The translations under genes and the position numbers were made by a program. This document shows, one piece after another, positions 11,283-22,800 of a stretch of DNA of 64,000 bases. The stretch covers positions 54,537,101 through 54,601,100 of the forward strand of contig NC_085051.1 in the NCBI RefSeq assembly GCF_963662255.1, written 5' to 3'. Source of the DNA: Cinclus cinclus. Its lineage: Eukaryota; Chordata; Aves; Passeriformes; Cinclidae. Within the stretch, counting starts at the first letter, position 1, and the number at the start of each line of letters is the position of its first letter. The notes under the pieces were generated by a model, which worked only from the letters and a program-made list of their open reading frames with translations, did not search any database and had not been told where the DNA came from.

Positions 11283-12050
11283 CTGAAAAATAATTTTTAA
11301 TTATTCAGAAGCCACAGTGTTCTTAAGTACAACCAAAGTCAGTTAAAATTCCTGGTTTAGTGTAAGAAATGAGTCTGACTTTAATGGCAACAGAGCAAAA
11401 TCAGGACCAAGTGCAATATACAACATGAATCATTTAACTATACTAATCCCAGTAGTAAATTAGATGCCAAGGCCTCCCTTCATAGTACCCAAATTTGCAT
11501 TAAATCAGAGACCATTCTACCAAAATATTACATTTGGTCAGAGACCAAATGTCTTAAGATATTGGGAGCTTTTCTGTATCCTAATGTAGTACATTGTTCA
11601 TCTTTCAATTTTGTAAACATTATTTTTTACTTACTCAACTCCCGCATGAATTCTAAACTGTTGCCTAATTAACATGGCTGTACTAATTGAATCTCTAACT
11701 TTGAATAACCAAGAGGTACAGATAATTTTGAAATACTTATTAGTTAGATTCAAGCCAATTATATATTCTAACAGGAAAACCACTATAATTTCTTTATGTT
11801 CTCTGCCTTATGTCCTTTAAAGAATTAAGTCAAATGCATTTTCTTGCCAAGAAACAAGAACATGGTCAGCAAGTCCAGCACAAAATAAATCCATCAATGA
11901 ACACAGATGCAATTTTGGTGGGGACAGGAAGACAATATGACTGCAATAATATCCCATTCTATGACATGTGATTCTCTGCTACTTGTGGGAGCTAAAGCCT
12001 CTTGAATCAACTTGATAAAGCCATGCCTGCAGGAAAATTCAGTATCTTGC
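11283..12050 (-). other. AHNAK2 intron 3, GC-AG type
   Basis: This 768-bp intron begins GCAAGA at 12050 and ends TTTTTCAG at 11283. The AAAG/GCAAG context is the usual strong consensus of GC donors, which pair with U1 despite the mismatch at position 2. The intron body is AT-rich, with no repeat recognised. Confidence 0.8.
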
Positions 12051-12140
12051 CTTTAAATAGTCTTCTTCTACAGGATACTCATAAACTGGAGAGGATCCTT
12101 GTGGCCTTGGACGAACGTCTTCTACTGCCACTTCATTAAC
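12051..12140 (-). CDS. AHNAK2: AHNAK2 coding exon 3 (RPRPQGSSPVYEY), GC donor
   Basis: The exon is 90 nt, phase 0 at both ends, with acceptor CCACAG at 12146-12141. It encodes about residues 45-74: VNEVAVEDV, then the conserved RPRPQGSSPVYEY block, then PVEEDYLK. The conserved block is nearly identical to mammalian AHNAK2 as recalled. No GT donor follows. The exon ends AAAG and continues GCAAGA, a GC donor at 12050-12049. Reading on into the intron meets TGA after three codons (A-R-Y-stop), so splicing here is needed. A GT inside the exon (CCT, GTAGAA) would also keep frame but would drop eight residues. The eight-residue spacing between YEY and LQE in the mammalian protein favours the GC donor. 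Confidence 0.88.
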
Positions 12141-12917
12141 CTGTGGAAAAGACATGAACAGTGGTAAAGGAACAACCACCATTAAACAGTGACTCATTTT
12201 TAGGAGTGTTTCTCTAATTACCCATAGTATCTGAGTAAAAATCTGTCATTAGTGATGGTGAACAAAAAATAATCAGCAACTTTTTTTAGGTCAAGAACAA
12301 ATACAGTGCTCATGTTAAAGCACTCAAAACCACAAGGGACAGAGTTCCAAGAGACAAAAAAACAGCAGTAAGCTTATTTTGATTTTCTTTATGTATTGTA
12401 TGTATCTACAGACTGAACAGGCTGAAAATAGACAGATCAATTAGTAATAATTGGAAAAGTAAAGAAAAAATTTTAAAAATCCATTCCCTGCTCTATTTGC
12501 AGATCTAAACTTTGCATCCAATGGCTTCAAACTTTATTGCCCTCTATAGGCAAGAAAACCATGGAAAAGTCCCAGTAGGAATTTCTGCTGACAAGCACTT
12601 GGCATTCTTCCTTCTCCAGTCAGACAAGAGGGAACCTAAACTGTCAAAATCCTTAAAGAAAAGTTACTGTAGTTAACAGCCATGTAATAGTTCGCTAAGT
12701 CTTGGTAGTAAACTTCTTCCAATGAACCATGGCAAAGAGCAGATGCCTTTACACTGAAACATCTTTCTGGTTTCTGAGCTGGCAGGACAATCCCAAGCTA
12801 AAATACATTTTTAATGGAGAGGAAAATCACCTGCAAGACCCAGCTATAAACAAAATATTTAAGATCCCATTTTGCCAAACTCTCATCACAGAAAAATTCA
12901 ACTAAAAAAAAACTCAC
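12141..12917 (-). other. AHNAK2 intron 2
   Basis: This 777-bp intron has a strong GTGAGT donor at 12917 and a CCACAG acceptor at 12141. It is AT-rich with nothing else recognised. The 99-codon minus ORF at 12798-13097 reads exon 2 in a different frame and is a shadow. Confidence 0.9.
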
Positions 12918-12994
12918 AGAATCTTCATCGTCTGCATCTGCAACAGCATCAGCATCTCCTGGGGGCTCAGCTGGTCTCAGCTGTCGTCCAGAAC
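12918..12994 (-). CDS. AHNAK2: AHNAK2 coding exon 2 (SGRQL, acidic linker)
   Basis: The exon is 77 nt. The acceptor CTTTCAG lies at 13001-12995 and the donor GTGAGT at 12917-12912. It completes a Gly codon and then encodes SGRQLRPAEPPG, followed by an Asp/Ala-rich acidic run ending DDEDS, about residues 20-44. The SGRQL-P-EP start matches the segment that directly follows the MCDCFH exon in mammalian AHNAK2. The rest is low-complexity and fast-evolving. It probably forms a flexible linker between the N-terminal motif and the PDZ domain; that role is inferred from composition only. Confidence 0.9.
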
Positions 12995-13139
12995 CTGAAA
13001 GCAGCACACAGGCTGTTGGTGCCTGCACAGTCCACACACAGCACAGAGCAGTCAGCTGGCAAACTGAAACTCTCTGGAGAAGCACGGCAAGGGACATGCA
13101 CAGGCCACTAGAAAGGCCTGCCTTAATTTAGATTCCTAG

Positions 13140-13225
13140 CATCACAGAATGGTTTGGGTTGGAAGGGACCTTAAAGAGCATCTAGTTCTCTCTACTAGCC
13201 ATGGGCAGGGGTTATAATCTGGTTT
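13140..13225 (-). mobile_element. CR1 LINE 3'-end fragment, about 85 bp
   Basis: The plus strand reads atcacagaatggtttgggtt, then ggaagggaccttaaagagcatctagttct and ccatgggcagggg. This is the reverse complement of the 3' end of an avian CR1 LINE, including the ATTCTGTGAT-like terminus at 13140. The element therefore points to the minus strand and is severely 5'-truncated, which is normal for CR1. It lies only about 145 bp inside intron 1 from the exon 2 acceptor. Confidence 0.85.
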
Positions 13226-16200
13226 ACTTCTAGTTCTACATTTTCTCCAATCTAGGGATTTTTCTCCTTCACAAAAGCCTTTAAGTTTCTGGATATTTCT
13301 ATATCTTTGGAAAAAGAAAAGCAGTGATCATCTGCTGACCCCTGCACCAGCCCCCCCCCACCTTTCCAAAGGGACTGAATGCAGCCCACAATGAAGGCTT
13401 GGAGGGATTGGAGACAAGAAAAAGGGAAGGAGAGGTGTACAGAGGAAATCTGAAGTGTTCTTCCTCTAGCTGTTTTATTCTTTAAAATATCAGAATCAGT
13501 AATTAACAGATTGATAATTCACAATAAATTAAATTGATTGAAATTCCCCATATTGAAACTCTTCCTTGCTTCTGACAAAGGTCTTAAGAACACAAGAGTA
13601 AACATCATGAACCTTGATAGTCATAGAGAGTCTGTTTTCTTAGTTTTTAAAAGTACTGAGGGTGGACAGAGATGAGGTGAAGGAGATGGGCTGTCTGAAA
13701 GCATGATTCTCTTGAAATGCTTTAAATTGGGCACCAAAGAACAAAAACAGCATGAATTGGAACATGTTCGCAGAGATCTGGGCTTAGCCAGTAGAGGACA
13801 GTGTGGCTGAACAACACATTCCCTAACGCACCAGCTATTCACACACGTGCCCAAGTCGTTGTCCCAATAACTATGTCTCTTTCCTGTCTCCATGCTTGTT
13901 TTTTCCAAGCCATCAGGCTGTCTAGCTCCCCAACACTCAGTTCTGCAACTGCCATTACTAAACATAGTTTTGGCTCTTCTACACAGATCCTCTGTCTTAA
14001 AAATATGCTCAAAAACTTGAAAAAACAATTGACAAGAAGAACTGTGCAACTCATTGTCTGTTTTAGATGGAGAATCTTGGGGCTGGAACACAAGATTTCT
14101 GGATGTTACATGCTGTGTTTGCAGACAAGATGGCATGACTTAGTCATGTCTGCAATCCCTGACTTACACACATTGCCAAGCTCTTGTTAAAGTGGCTGGG
14201 ATTTTGTTGGTCACTCCTCATAGTTTTCTGATCTCTTACATTTAGTTTATCCTTGATTTTTTGAAGATGAAGTTATATAGTACAGACAAAGTTTTCAAAG
14301 AGTTATGCCCCAGTGATGGACCAGTGATGCCCCAGTGATGGACCACTTCGTTGAGATGAATGGAAATAGTGTGCTTCCAGTGGGAATATCCTGTAACAGT
14401 CTGTGGGTCAAGCTTCCAAACTTGATAAAATAGAAGACAGTCCACATTAACCATATGTACCACATCATAATCAGCTCTCCTGCAGTATTCCTCCTCCAGA
14501 GAACTAGGATCAACCCAAAACACATCAGGGCTGCCAGACCATTCCTCCTTTAGCCTTTACAGCACTAGTCCTGACACCTACAATAGACAATTCTAGCAAA
14601 TTCTAAAAATGGTCTTAATGCACATTATAATTCAGATTAAAGACCTGCTTGAAATTTAGCTTGATTTTTTTTTTTTCAAAAGTTCTAGCATTTGCAGTTT
14701 TCAGAAGCTCAAGAAAATGGAAAAATTAGTATAACCTTGGTAAAAAAATTAGACATGGATTTATGAACCTGATTTTAAGCATTTCTGCTTGAAAATTCTG
14801 GACACCATTCATGAAGCACTTCACCAAATATATTTTAATAAGCATCATATGAGGACAAAAGCTGCAGGATTGATGCATGATTGTTTAATTTGCCTAGTGC
14901 TTCTAGAGATCAGGTGCCAATAATAAATTTTATGGCTGTTACTAAAATTCCAAGAAATAGTAAGGACTTTGTCTTGCGGCACTGCCATATTTTTCACTTG
15001 GGAGAATCCCACCCACAAGCCCTGCAGTTCACTAGAATGACTTAACAGAAAATTGCTTAGATTGCTGGAGTGTTTGCTCTTCAGTGCAGCACTTCAACAT
15101 TAACTACAGCATTGATATTGATCCCTGGTGGCTGCCAATAATTTTGCTACTGGAAAAGAAATAGGAAAGAATCATCTGTGAGACTTCTTAGGCTGGTTCA
15201 CTGCAGTTTCTCTTGTTTGACGTAAAACACTTTAGTTGTCTGGAAATGAAGCAATGCAAGTACTAAATGCTCTCCTAAACTGTGATAGTAGCACCTTCTC
15301 CTATAAAATATACAACCAACATATTACTGTCCCCAGGGCTAACAGAGATGTGGGTGAGATTGCATGGAGGGGCATCAGACACATGGATGACTGAATCGTC
15401 ACACTGAGGCTTTTCCATCCACCCTGATTTCCCCAAACTCTGCCAACGCTGCCCTTCTATGATAGTTAACCCATGCCATGGAAGACTTGTGCCCTTGATT
15501 CCTGCTGTAGACTAAGATTTGCTTCTGATTATTTCCTGATTCAGAATACTTTCAAAAGAAATCAATAAAAGAGGGGCATTACAGTACATTTTCAGCAAAG
15601 CCTTCTTTCTGAGTAGAAAAGCCTGTGCCAATAAACTATGATTTATATGCATGTCATTCTCATGCCCTGAATAGTAGCAATGCCAACATTTTATAGCTTT
15701 TAACTTCTTTTTATGGACCCTGGACAATCAACGCTTTGTTCAAAATGTTTTCATAAACAAGATGGAATTTACATCAGTGACTACTTCTAATAGCCACTGG
15801 GCTGACTTCAGAACAAGGGAATTTTTTGAAAGTAAGCAGTAGGAGTTATATAGGCTGGATCATTTTCATATAATATAACTGAAATGTGTATCTTCTTTTT
15901 GAAATGCAATTATTCAAAATTTACTTTATCTTTAGCCTAGCAACCCAGATGGACTGTGTGGGGGAAACCAGAAGGAAAAAAAAAAAAGCAGGTTATTTTT
16001 TTGGTATTCACATTCAGTGGGTAAGAGTCTCCAAAATCACATTGGATACAATATAATGAATTCCAATTATGACAGTGTCATTGAATTTAAATCAAATACG
16101 CTTTAATGTATTGTTTAAAGAGAAAACCTAGTTTTAATTTGAACAGTGACATGTAAAATTTATGTGATCTGTATACTTTAAAATAAAATAAAATAGTACA

Positions 16201-17819
16201 TGAAAATACCAGAGATGTTAATAAAAGAAACAATATATCTTTTGCTGATCATCCTAGCTTCTTTGCTTCCAGACTATAGCCATTTCTCTGCAATTCTTAG
16301 ATTTGGGCTTTCTGGTTTTTAGGATTTTGTAGTAAACTTATATTTGCATATGAATAGTGAATTTAAGTAACCTGCACTTACCTTTAGGCATATTACTTTT
16401 CCTTGCATCAGCTTCAATGTTACTTCAACAAATGGTTTCTCTTAACAGACAGAAACCTGATCCATGATAAGTATTTGTCTACAGGTGAAATGTTTTATGC
16501 TTTGCTCACTCACTTATTGTTATTTAAAATCACAGCCTGTGCCTTTTCTTTATGAGGATTTTGGCATTTGCTAGTTACCATTTCTAAGCTGTGTCAAGAA
16601 ACTAACATTCCTGTTTGTGCATTGTTGTAGAAATAACTCTGAGTCCATAGCCAGTTAGAAAACCTCTGCCCTGACATGTGGGCAAAGTTGGGACATCTTT
16701 AGATCAGGTCTTTTCTGACAGTGCAAAGCACACTCTGGACACATAGCCTCATTTGTGTTATCAATAAGGAGAAGGAGGAATGAATAATTGCAAGACAAAC
16801 AACAGCAGTAATAATTTTATGTCATTGTTGTTGTTGGCACAGTATTTGACCCACTAAAGAATTCATACATGCAGGGTCAGCAGTTTTCATGGTGCTTCCT
16901 CATGGGCTTATGTCTTGTAATCAAAGATGTGCATGGCTGCTGTCATGGACAGCTTCAGCTGGCTCCTGTACCAGACCTCTCTTCCTTGCAGCGTCAGTCC
17001 CTGTAGCTGCAGCTTTGTCTGTCCCTCTGCCCTCAGGCACCCTGTCATGGAGCTGCTATTCCTCATGCATCAGTGGCTGGTAACTGCTAGTGCATTTCTC
17101 CAGAATGTCTTTTTGTTTTTAAAAGCACATCCCTCTCTCCAGATGGATGGTGTGCCTGACTTTTCCCCCCACAGCTTGTTCTCCCTCTCTTGCAAGGTAT
17201 GGCAATTACTGGGATTCCTTTTCCTCCCTCAGAGCTCTCACTGCCGCCTGAGCAGTGCTGCCGTGAAGTCCCCCAGCCCTTTTTGATTCACTTCTTAGAG
17301 TTGAAATAGGGAATACTTTGCATAGTTAGAATATTTTAAATCGTGGGTCACAGTTCAGGAAAGCACTTGATAGCAGGAACACTATGCACATGCCTGACAT
17401 TCATGTTGGCCTCTCGAGAGCACTTTTTCAGATAGGTAAGTTCACCTGACTTCTAAGCAAGCAACGCTGGAGAGAAATAATCCTGCAAGCATCGGCTCCA
17501 GAGATAAGAATCTGGAAGTGTCTGCAAATAAACCTTGCTGTGCATGTGCTGTGCTCCTGAAGGAAGCTGCCATGAGGTTAAAACCACGGTTTAGAGCACA
17601 GGCTCTCCCAGTGTGTGCGAGATTCCAGAAGGCTCCTGGCATTTCCAGTAAACAGCTCCAGCGATGCTGGGGAAAACCACCAGCAAAAGAAAAAAAAAAA
17701 AAAAAAAAAAAAAAGGCAAGAGGTTCATCTTCTACAGAGATTTCCTAGTGCATTCCAGAGGCCTGGCTTCATTCCGTTGTCCTGCAGGATGGCAGGGAGT
17801 GAGTTACACCAACTGCTGG
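13226..17819. other. Intron 1 segment with no gene recognised
   Basis: AT-rich intronic sequence. It contains a C run at about 13352, a 22-bp tandem duplication at 14304-14347 (unit atgccccagtgatggaccag plus two bases) and a short A run near 15980. A 25-base A run lies at 17690-17714, just before the CpG-rich flank of the minisatellite. The scattered ORFs of 60-170 codons show no recognisable protein features. Confidence 0.7.
17690..17714 (+). repeat. Poly-A run of 25
   Basis: An uninterrupted run of 25 A residues follows cagcaaaag. It might be the tail of a retrocopy, but no recognisable retrotransposed sequence precedes it. It is treated as a simple repeat. Confidence 0.9.
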
Positions 17820-17890
17820 GCAGGGCCGCGAGGCACGGCCGGAGCGCAGCAGGAATGCTGCGGCTGTCACTCCCCGCGGGCAGGATGGGT
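17820..17890. promoter_or_regulatory. CpG-dense left flank of the minisatellite
   Basis: About nine CpG sites fall in 70 bp (gccgcgagg, cacggccggagcgc, ccccgcggg), in contrast to the CpG-poor intron around. A similar CpG-dense stretch, 19671-19850, lies immediately right of the minisatellite. The two may be one CpG-rich patch split by the array. A regulatory role is inference only. Confidence 0.4.
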
Positions 17891-19670
17891 GCAGTGCATG
17901 GCAGTGCATGGCAGTGCATGGCAGTGCATGGCAGTACATGGCAGTACATGGCAGTGCATGGCAGTGCATGGCAGTGCATGGCAGTACATGGCAGTACATG
18001 GCAGTGCATGGCAGTGCATGGCAGTACATGGCAGTACATGGCAGTGCATGGCAGTGCATGGCAGTGCATGGCAGTGCATGGCAGTGCATGGCAGTACATG
18101 GCAGTGCATGGCAGTGCATGGCAGTGCATGGCAGTGCATGGCAGTACATGGCAGTGCATGGCAGTGCATGGCAGTGCATGGCAGTACATGGCAGTGGATG
18201 GCAGTACATGGCAGTACATGGCAGTACATGGCAGTGCATGGCAGTACATGGCAGTGGATGGCAGTGCATGGCAGTGCATGGCAGTACATGGCAGTGCATG
18301 GCAGTACATGGCAGTGCATGGCAGTGCATGGCAGTGCATGGCAGTACATGGCAGTGCATGGCAGTACATGGCAGTACATGGCAGTGCATGGCAGTACATG
18401 GCAGTGCATGGCAGTGCATGGCAGTACATGGCAGTGCATGGCAGTGGATGGCAGTGCATGGCAGTACATGGCAGTACACGGCAATGCATGGCAGTGGATG
18501 GCAGTGCATGGCAGTACATGGCAGTACATGGCAGTACATGGCAGTGCATGGCAGTACATGGCAGTGGATGGCAGTACATGGCAGTACATGGCAGTGCATG
18601 GCAGTACATGGCAGTACACGGCAATGCATGGCAGTGGATGGCAGTACATGGCAGTACATGGCAGTACATGGCAGTACATGGCAGTGCATGGCAGTACATG
18701 GCAGTGGATGGCAGTACATGGCAGTACATGGCAGTACATGGCAGTACATGGCAGTACACGGCAGTGCATGGCAGTGGATGGCAGTGCATGGCAGTGGATG
18801 GCAGTACATGGCAGTACATGGCAGTGGATGGCAGTACATGGCAGTACATGGCAGTACATGGCAGTACATGGCAGTACACGGCAGTGCATGGCAGTGGATG
18901 GCAGTACATGGCAGTGCATGGCAGTACATGGCAGTGCATGGCAGTGCATGGCAGTGCATGGCAGTGCATGGCAGTGCATGGCAGTACATGGCAGTGCATG
19001 GCAGTGCATGGCAGTGCATGGCAGTGCATGGCAGTACATGGCAGTGCATGGCAGTGCATGGCAGTGCATGGCAGTACATGGCAGTGGATGGCAGTACATG
19101 GCAGTACATGGCAGTACATGGCAGTGCATGGCAGTACATGGCAGTGGATGGCAGTGCATGGCAGTGCATGGCAGTACATGGCAGTGCATGGCAGTACATG
19201 GCAGTGCATGGCAGTGCATGGCAGTGCATGGCAGTACATGGCAGTGCATGGCAGTACATGGCAGTACATGGCAGTGCATGGCAGTACATGGCAGTGCATG
19301 GCAGTGCATGGCAGTACATGGCAGTGCATGGCAGTGGATGGCAGTGCATGGCAGTACATGGCAGTACACGGCAATGCATGGCAGTGGATGGCAGTGCATG
19401 GCAGTACATGGCAGTACATGGCAGTACATGGCAGTGCATGGCAGTACATGGCAGTGGATGGCAGTACATGGCAGTGGATGGCAGTGCATGGCAGTACATG
19501 GCAGTACACGGCAATGCATGGCAGTGGATGGCAGTACATGGCAGTACATGGCAGTACATGGCAGTGCATGGCAGTGCATGGCAGTGGATGGCAGTACATG
19601 GCAGTACATGGCAGTGCATGGCCGTACATGGCAGTACATGGCAGTACATGGCAGTACATGGCAGTGCATG
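17891..19670. repeat. Minisatellite, 178 copies of a 10-bp unit
   Basis: The array is exactly 1,780 bp of the unit gcagtRcatg with no insertion or deletion over the whole length. Main variants are gcagtgcatg and gcagtacatg. Rarer ones are gcagtggatg, gcagtacacg, gcaatgcatg and gccgtacatg. Higher-order structure is visible: acacg units at 18471 and 18611, and again at 19361 and 19501, are each 140 bp apart, and the two 140-bp blocks differ in a single unit. The unit has no stop codon in any register on either strand, so six unrelated-looking ORFs of 600-758 codons cross it (for example an MAVHGSxWQx periodic peptide). These are artefacts. It lies inside AHNAK2 intron 1. Confidence 0.98.
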
Positions 19671-19850
19671 GCCTGGGCACCCGCGGGGCTCTGTCACGGA
19701 CACGCTGCCCCCGCCAGCCCTGCACCGCACCAATGTCATGGTACTTCACTCGAACCGCTGCCCGCGACACAGCGGGGACACGCAGCAGCCCCGCCTAGAA
19801 GAACCAGCTCTGAACACAGCAGAGCGGAAAAGCAGCCGTCCTTCCTCGGA
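19671..19850. promoter_or_regulatory. CpG-dense right flank of the minisatellite
   Basis: Many CpG sites lie in cacccgcggggc, tcacggacacgctgccc, ctgcccgcgacacagcgggg and acacgcagcagccccgcc. No splice-site or coding signal could be tied to this stretch. It may form a small CpG island together with 17820-17890. Confidence 0.4.
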
Positions 19851-22800
19851 AAAGCTGTTAAAGTGAGGATCAGCATCGCCCCTTTAAGTGTTTCCCCTCT
19901 GCTCTGTGCTGAGAGAGGGACCCTCCCCACCAAGCCCTGAAATTTCTGTGGGATGAGGACAAAGCACTGCTCTGTGGAATGAAGATAAAGATTTTGCCGC
20001 TGAGGGAGTTTAACAGGCTTTGTTATCAGCGGGATGCTATCCGAACCAGCTGGGCCGGTGTTCCAGCTACACTCCTGCCTTTGTTTTGCGCTGGTTTGGC
20101 AATGCCCCTTGGCTGCACTCTGTCCCTGGGCTGCATACTTGTGCTGTGATGAATGTAGCTCAGACCTGGGAGCCGAAAGCAGGGGCTTGGAGCACAGTCG
20201 TGCTAAAGGAGCAGCTACTCCCAAATAACCAACGTGTGTGAATAGTTTCCTTCCATTCAGGGCATGAACAAGATGTTTTGATTCATTGCCTTGGTATGTT
20301 AAGCTGCCCTTGTTGGCTGTTAGAGTACTTCATTAAAAGCCTTCAAATCATTTCATCTCAAAAACCTTTTGAAGACATTATATATATGTGAGTTACAATC
20401 ATGAGTCTCCCTGGCCAGCCAGAGGACTGTCCATGAAGTTAACACTTACTTTTATCACAAGGAACAGTACTCTGCTCTGCAAAGTACATCCAAGCAGGGA
20501 AACGTCTCGGGAATTAAGGTTCCTTGCAGACCATACTGAGCCCCATAGGATTTTATAGAGTGTTTTCTGCATATTGACTAGTATCAGGAAAGTTGTGTAA
20601 GAGCACTGGCAAGTAAGAACTGATAAAAACACTACCATAAAAACAGAAACTAACAGCCCCCAGATGAAGAGTGAATGGCTTTCCCATGAGTGTGTGTTTA
20701 TTGATAAGCTCTGCCCACAGATTTTAAAGTATTAAAAGCATTCCTGCTCACACTTCAAAATAGGAACAAAACCTTTAGGAAAACCTTGAGAAAGAAGTTC
20801 TTGATTCTTACAGTGGCCCACCTTTCCTGTGATGCTAAGCATAAACTTAATAGAAACCACAGAACAATTCAGAGCATGAAAATAAATTGCTCTGGTGGAA
20901 CTCTTCACAGACCTTCTCAGCTTGAGTCATATTTTAACATGACAAGCACAGGGGACTTTTTTTTCCAATTGTCAAACTGAAATTTCCCAGATCCTGAGTT
21001 AATGACTTTCATCTAGCTATCATCATTTGTTGGTTACTTGGCTATATAGGAAATGTAGTTTGTCCAGATCCACATAACTCTTCTGCTACAAGGATAAAAT
21101 ATTAACTAAAGTATTTCATTGTGTGACCTCTTACTGACACGGGATGATGTTTCCTACGAGTAACAGAGAGTTTGAAAATAAGCTCTTAACCAAAGTTTAT
21201 TGCAAGGACATGACTAGAGTAATGGCCATAAGTGACAGCAAAAGCAGACAGCAGTGGTTGATAGCTGTATTTGACTCTCCTGGTCCATCCCTCCTCTTCT
21301 GAGCTAAAACACAGATGGAAGTGGCAGAGTGAAAAAGATAGCTGGAGAAATGTTCATGGTACCCGGCAGACCAGCAGAGGTTTGGTGCTGTTTCCCCTAG
21401 GCCGTGGCTCTATCTCAGAAGCCCAAGTTTTGTGTCATCTCACAAAGTTTTAGTCTGTTTGCATGGAGGGTAGGTGTAACTTCCTGCCCTGCGTCTCTGT
21501 CCTGCATGTCTTAGGCAGAAATTTTCCTCTCTCTCAGGTTTTCTGTAACAGAATGGGTTTCAGTCTGTGCTTTACTTCCTGCATGAATTTGTACAGTGTT
21601 TTCTTGCATAATATTGTGATAATGTAGTGAATCGGGACCCTCTCTGATAATTATAATTTTCCAGGATTGCAGGGCCTGTTCTCAAAAACATGGTAAGAGA
21701 AGAGAATTACTTTTTTAACAATTTTTGCTGTGTGTACCCAAGCTCCTGAACTGAACTAAAATTGTTTACCACCCTTTTGGAGAGAAAGTGAGTTAGCAAT
21801 TCATAGCCAAATAAAGCAATAAAGACTGGTCTAATCTATTCTGATCCTCAAGAGTTTTATCTCTTGAGATATACTGGTTTTACTTGCAATTGATTCACTA
21901 CTGTGCTGTAAACGGTTGTATGGATACCCAAATAAAATTTCCTGCAGTTTCACTGCCCATCTGAATGATCTGAGTTTCAAGAAGGGATTCAGGAACATGT
22001 TGAAACGAAGAGCTCTCACTTGATTACCAGCTTCAGAAACCCTAGTGGGAACTACTCTGCAGCTATTTTGTTATCCAATATATTGATTAGGCATCTTGCA
22101 GTTTTCTCCCCTCTAAAAGAAGCCCCTTCACCTATAAAAACTAGATTTGGGAAGGGAATGCACAGCACATCTGCCTTCCTCTCAGAGCAAGGAGTAGATT
22201 CCTGCTGTCTTCCCTGTTAGATAGCTGTGAACTCAGCTCTTACCATGACTTGCCTAGAAGCACAGGCAGGTGGGTGCCTGTTGCAGATAAGGCCCATAAA
22301 AATCACAAAAATTAACTTTGCCACATTCCTTCTCCTCTCTGATACACCCTTCCAAGAATTCAGGCTTCTACTAGAGCAGATTGCCTGTTTCACTGCCAAA
22401 GCATAACGCTGTTCAGATTTATAAATGAATCAAATGAATGCATTTATGGAAAATGATCTCTCTGCCTGCGTAGGCTTGATTGGCAGCCCGGAGACTCAAT
22501 TTCTCTGGCCACAGAGTCAGTGTTTCTTAAGAAGAAGTGGTTGTAACCCCAAGCTGTCCCTTAAGGTAGCCCAGTACTGACACACTGAAGAAATATGCTA
22601 ATTCTTGGTGGTTTTGGTAGAATGCATATTTGTTCCGTAAGAATAGGTCTTAAGATAAGAATAGAGGAGCTGCTAACATTTTGCAAAAAGCCCAAAGAAA
22701 CTGATGCAGGCTTTGTATAAATGGCACTTAGCACTCCAAATTAGAAACAGATTTTTTAGCCCAAACTGCTAAAAATGCTTTTCAGACACTTTGCTTAAAA

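Noticed and set aside
12069..12075. In-exon GT as the exon 3 donor
   Set aside because: It keeps frame but would delete eight residues that match the spacing of the mammalian protein. Its context is weaker than AAAG/GCAAGA.
17891..19670. CRISPR-like array or satellite centromere sequence
   Set aside because: The unit is 10 bp with no spacers, the array is short and it sits inside a gene intron in vertebrate DNA.
17615..19940. ORFs of 600-758 codons in all six frames
   Set aside because: All arise from a 10-bp repeat that lacks stops in every register. No non-repeat domain flanks them.
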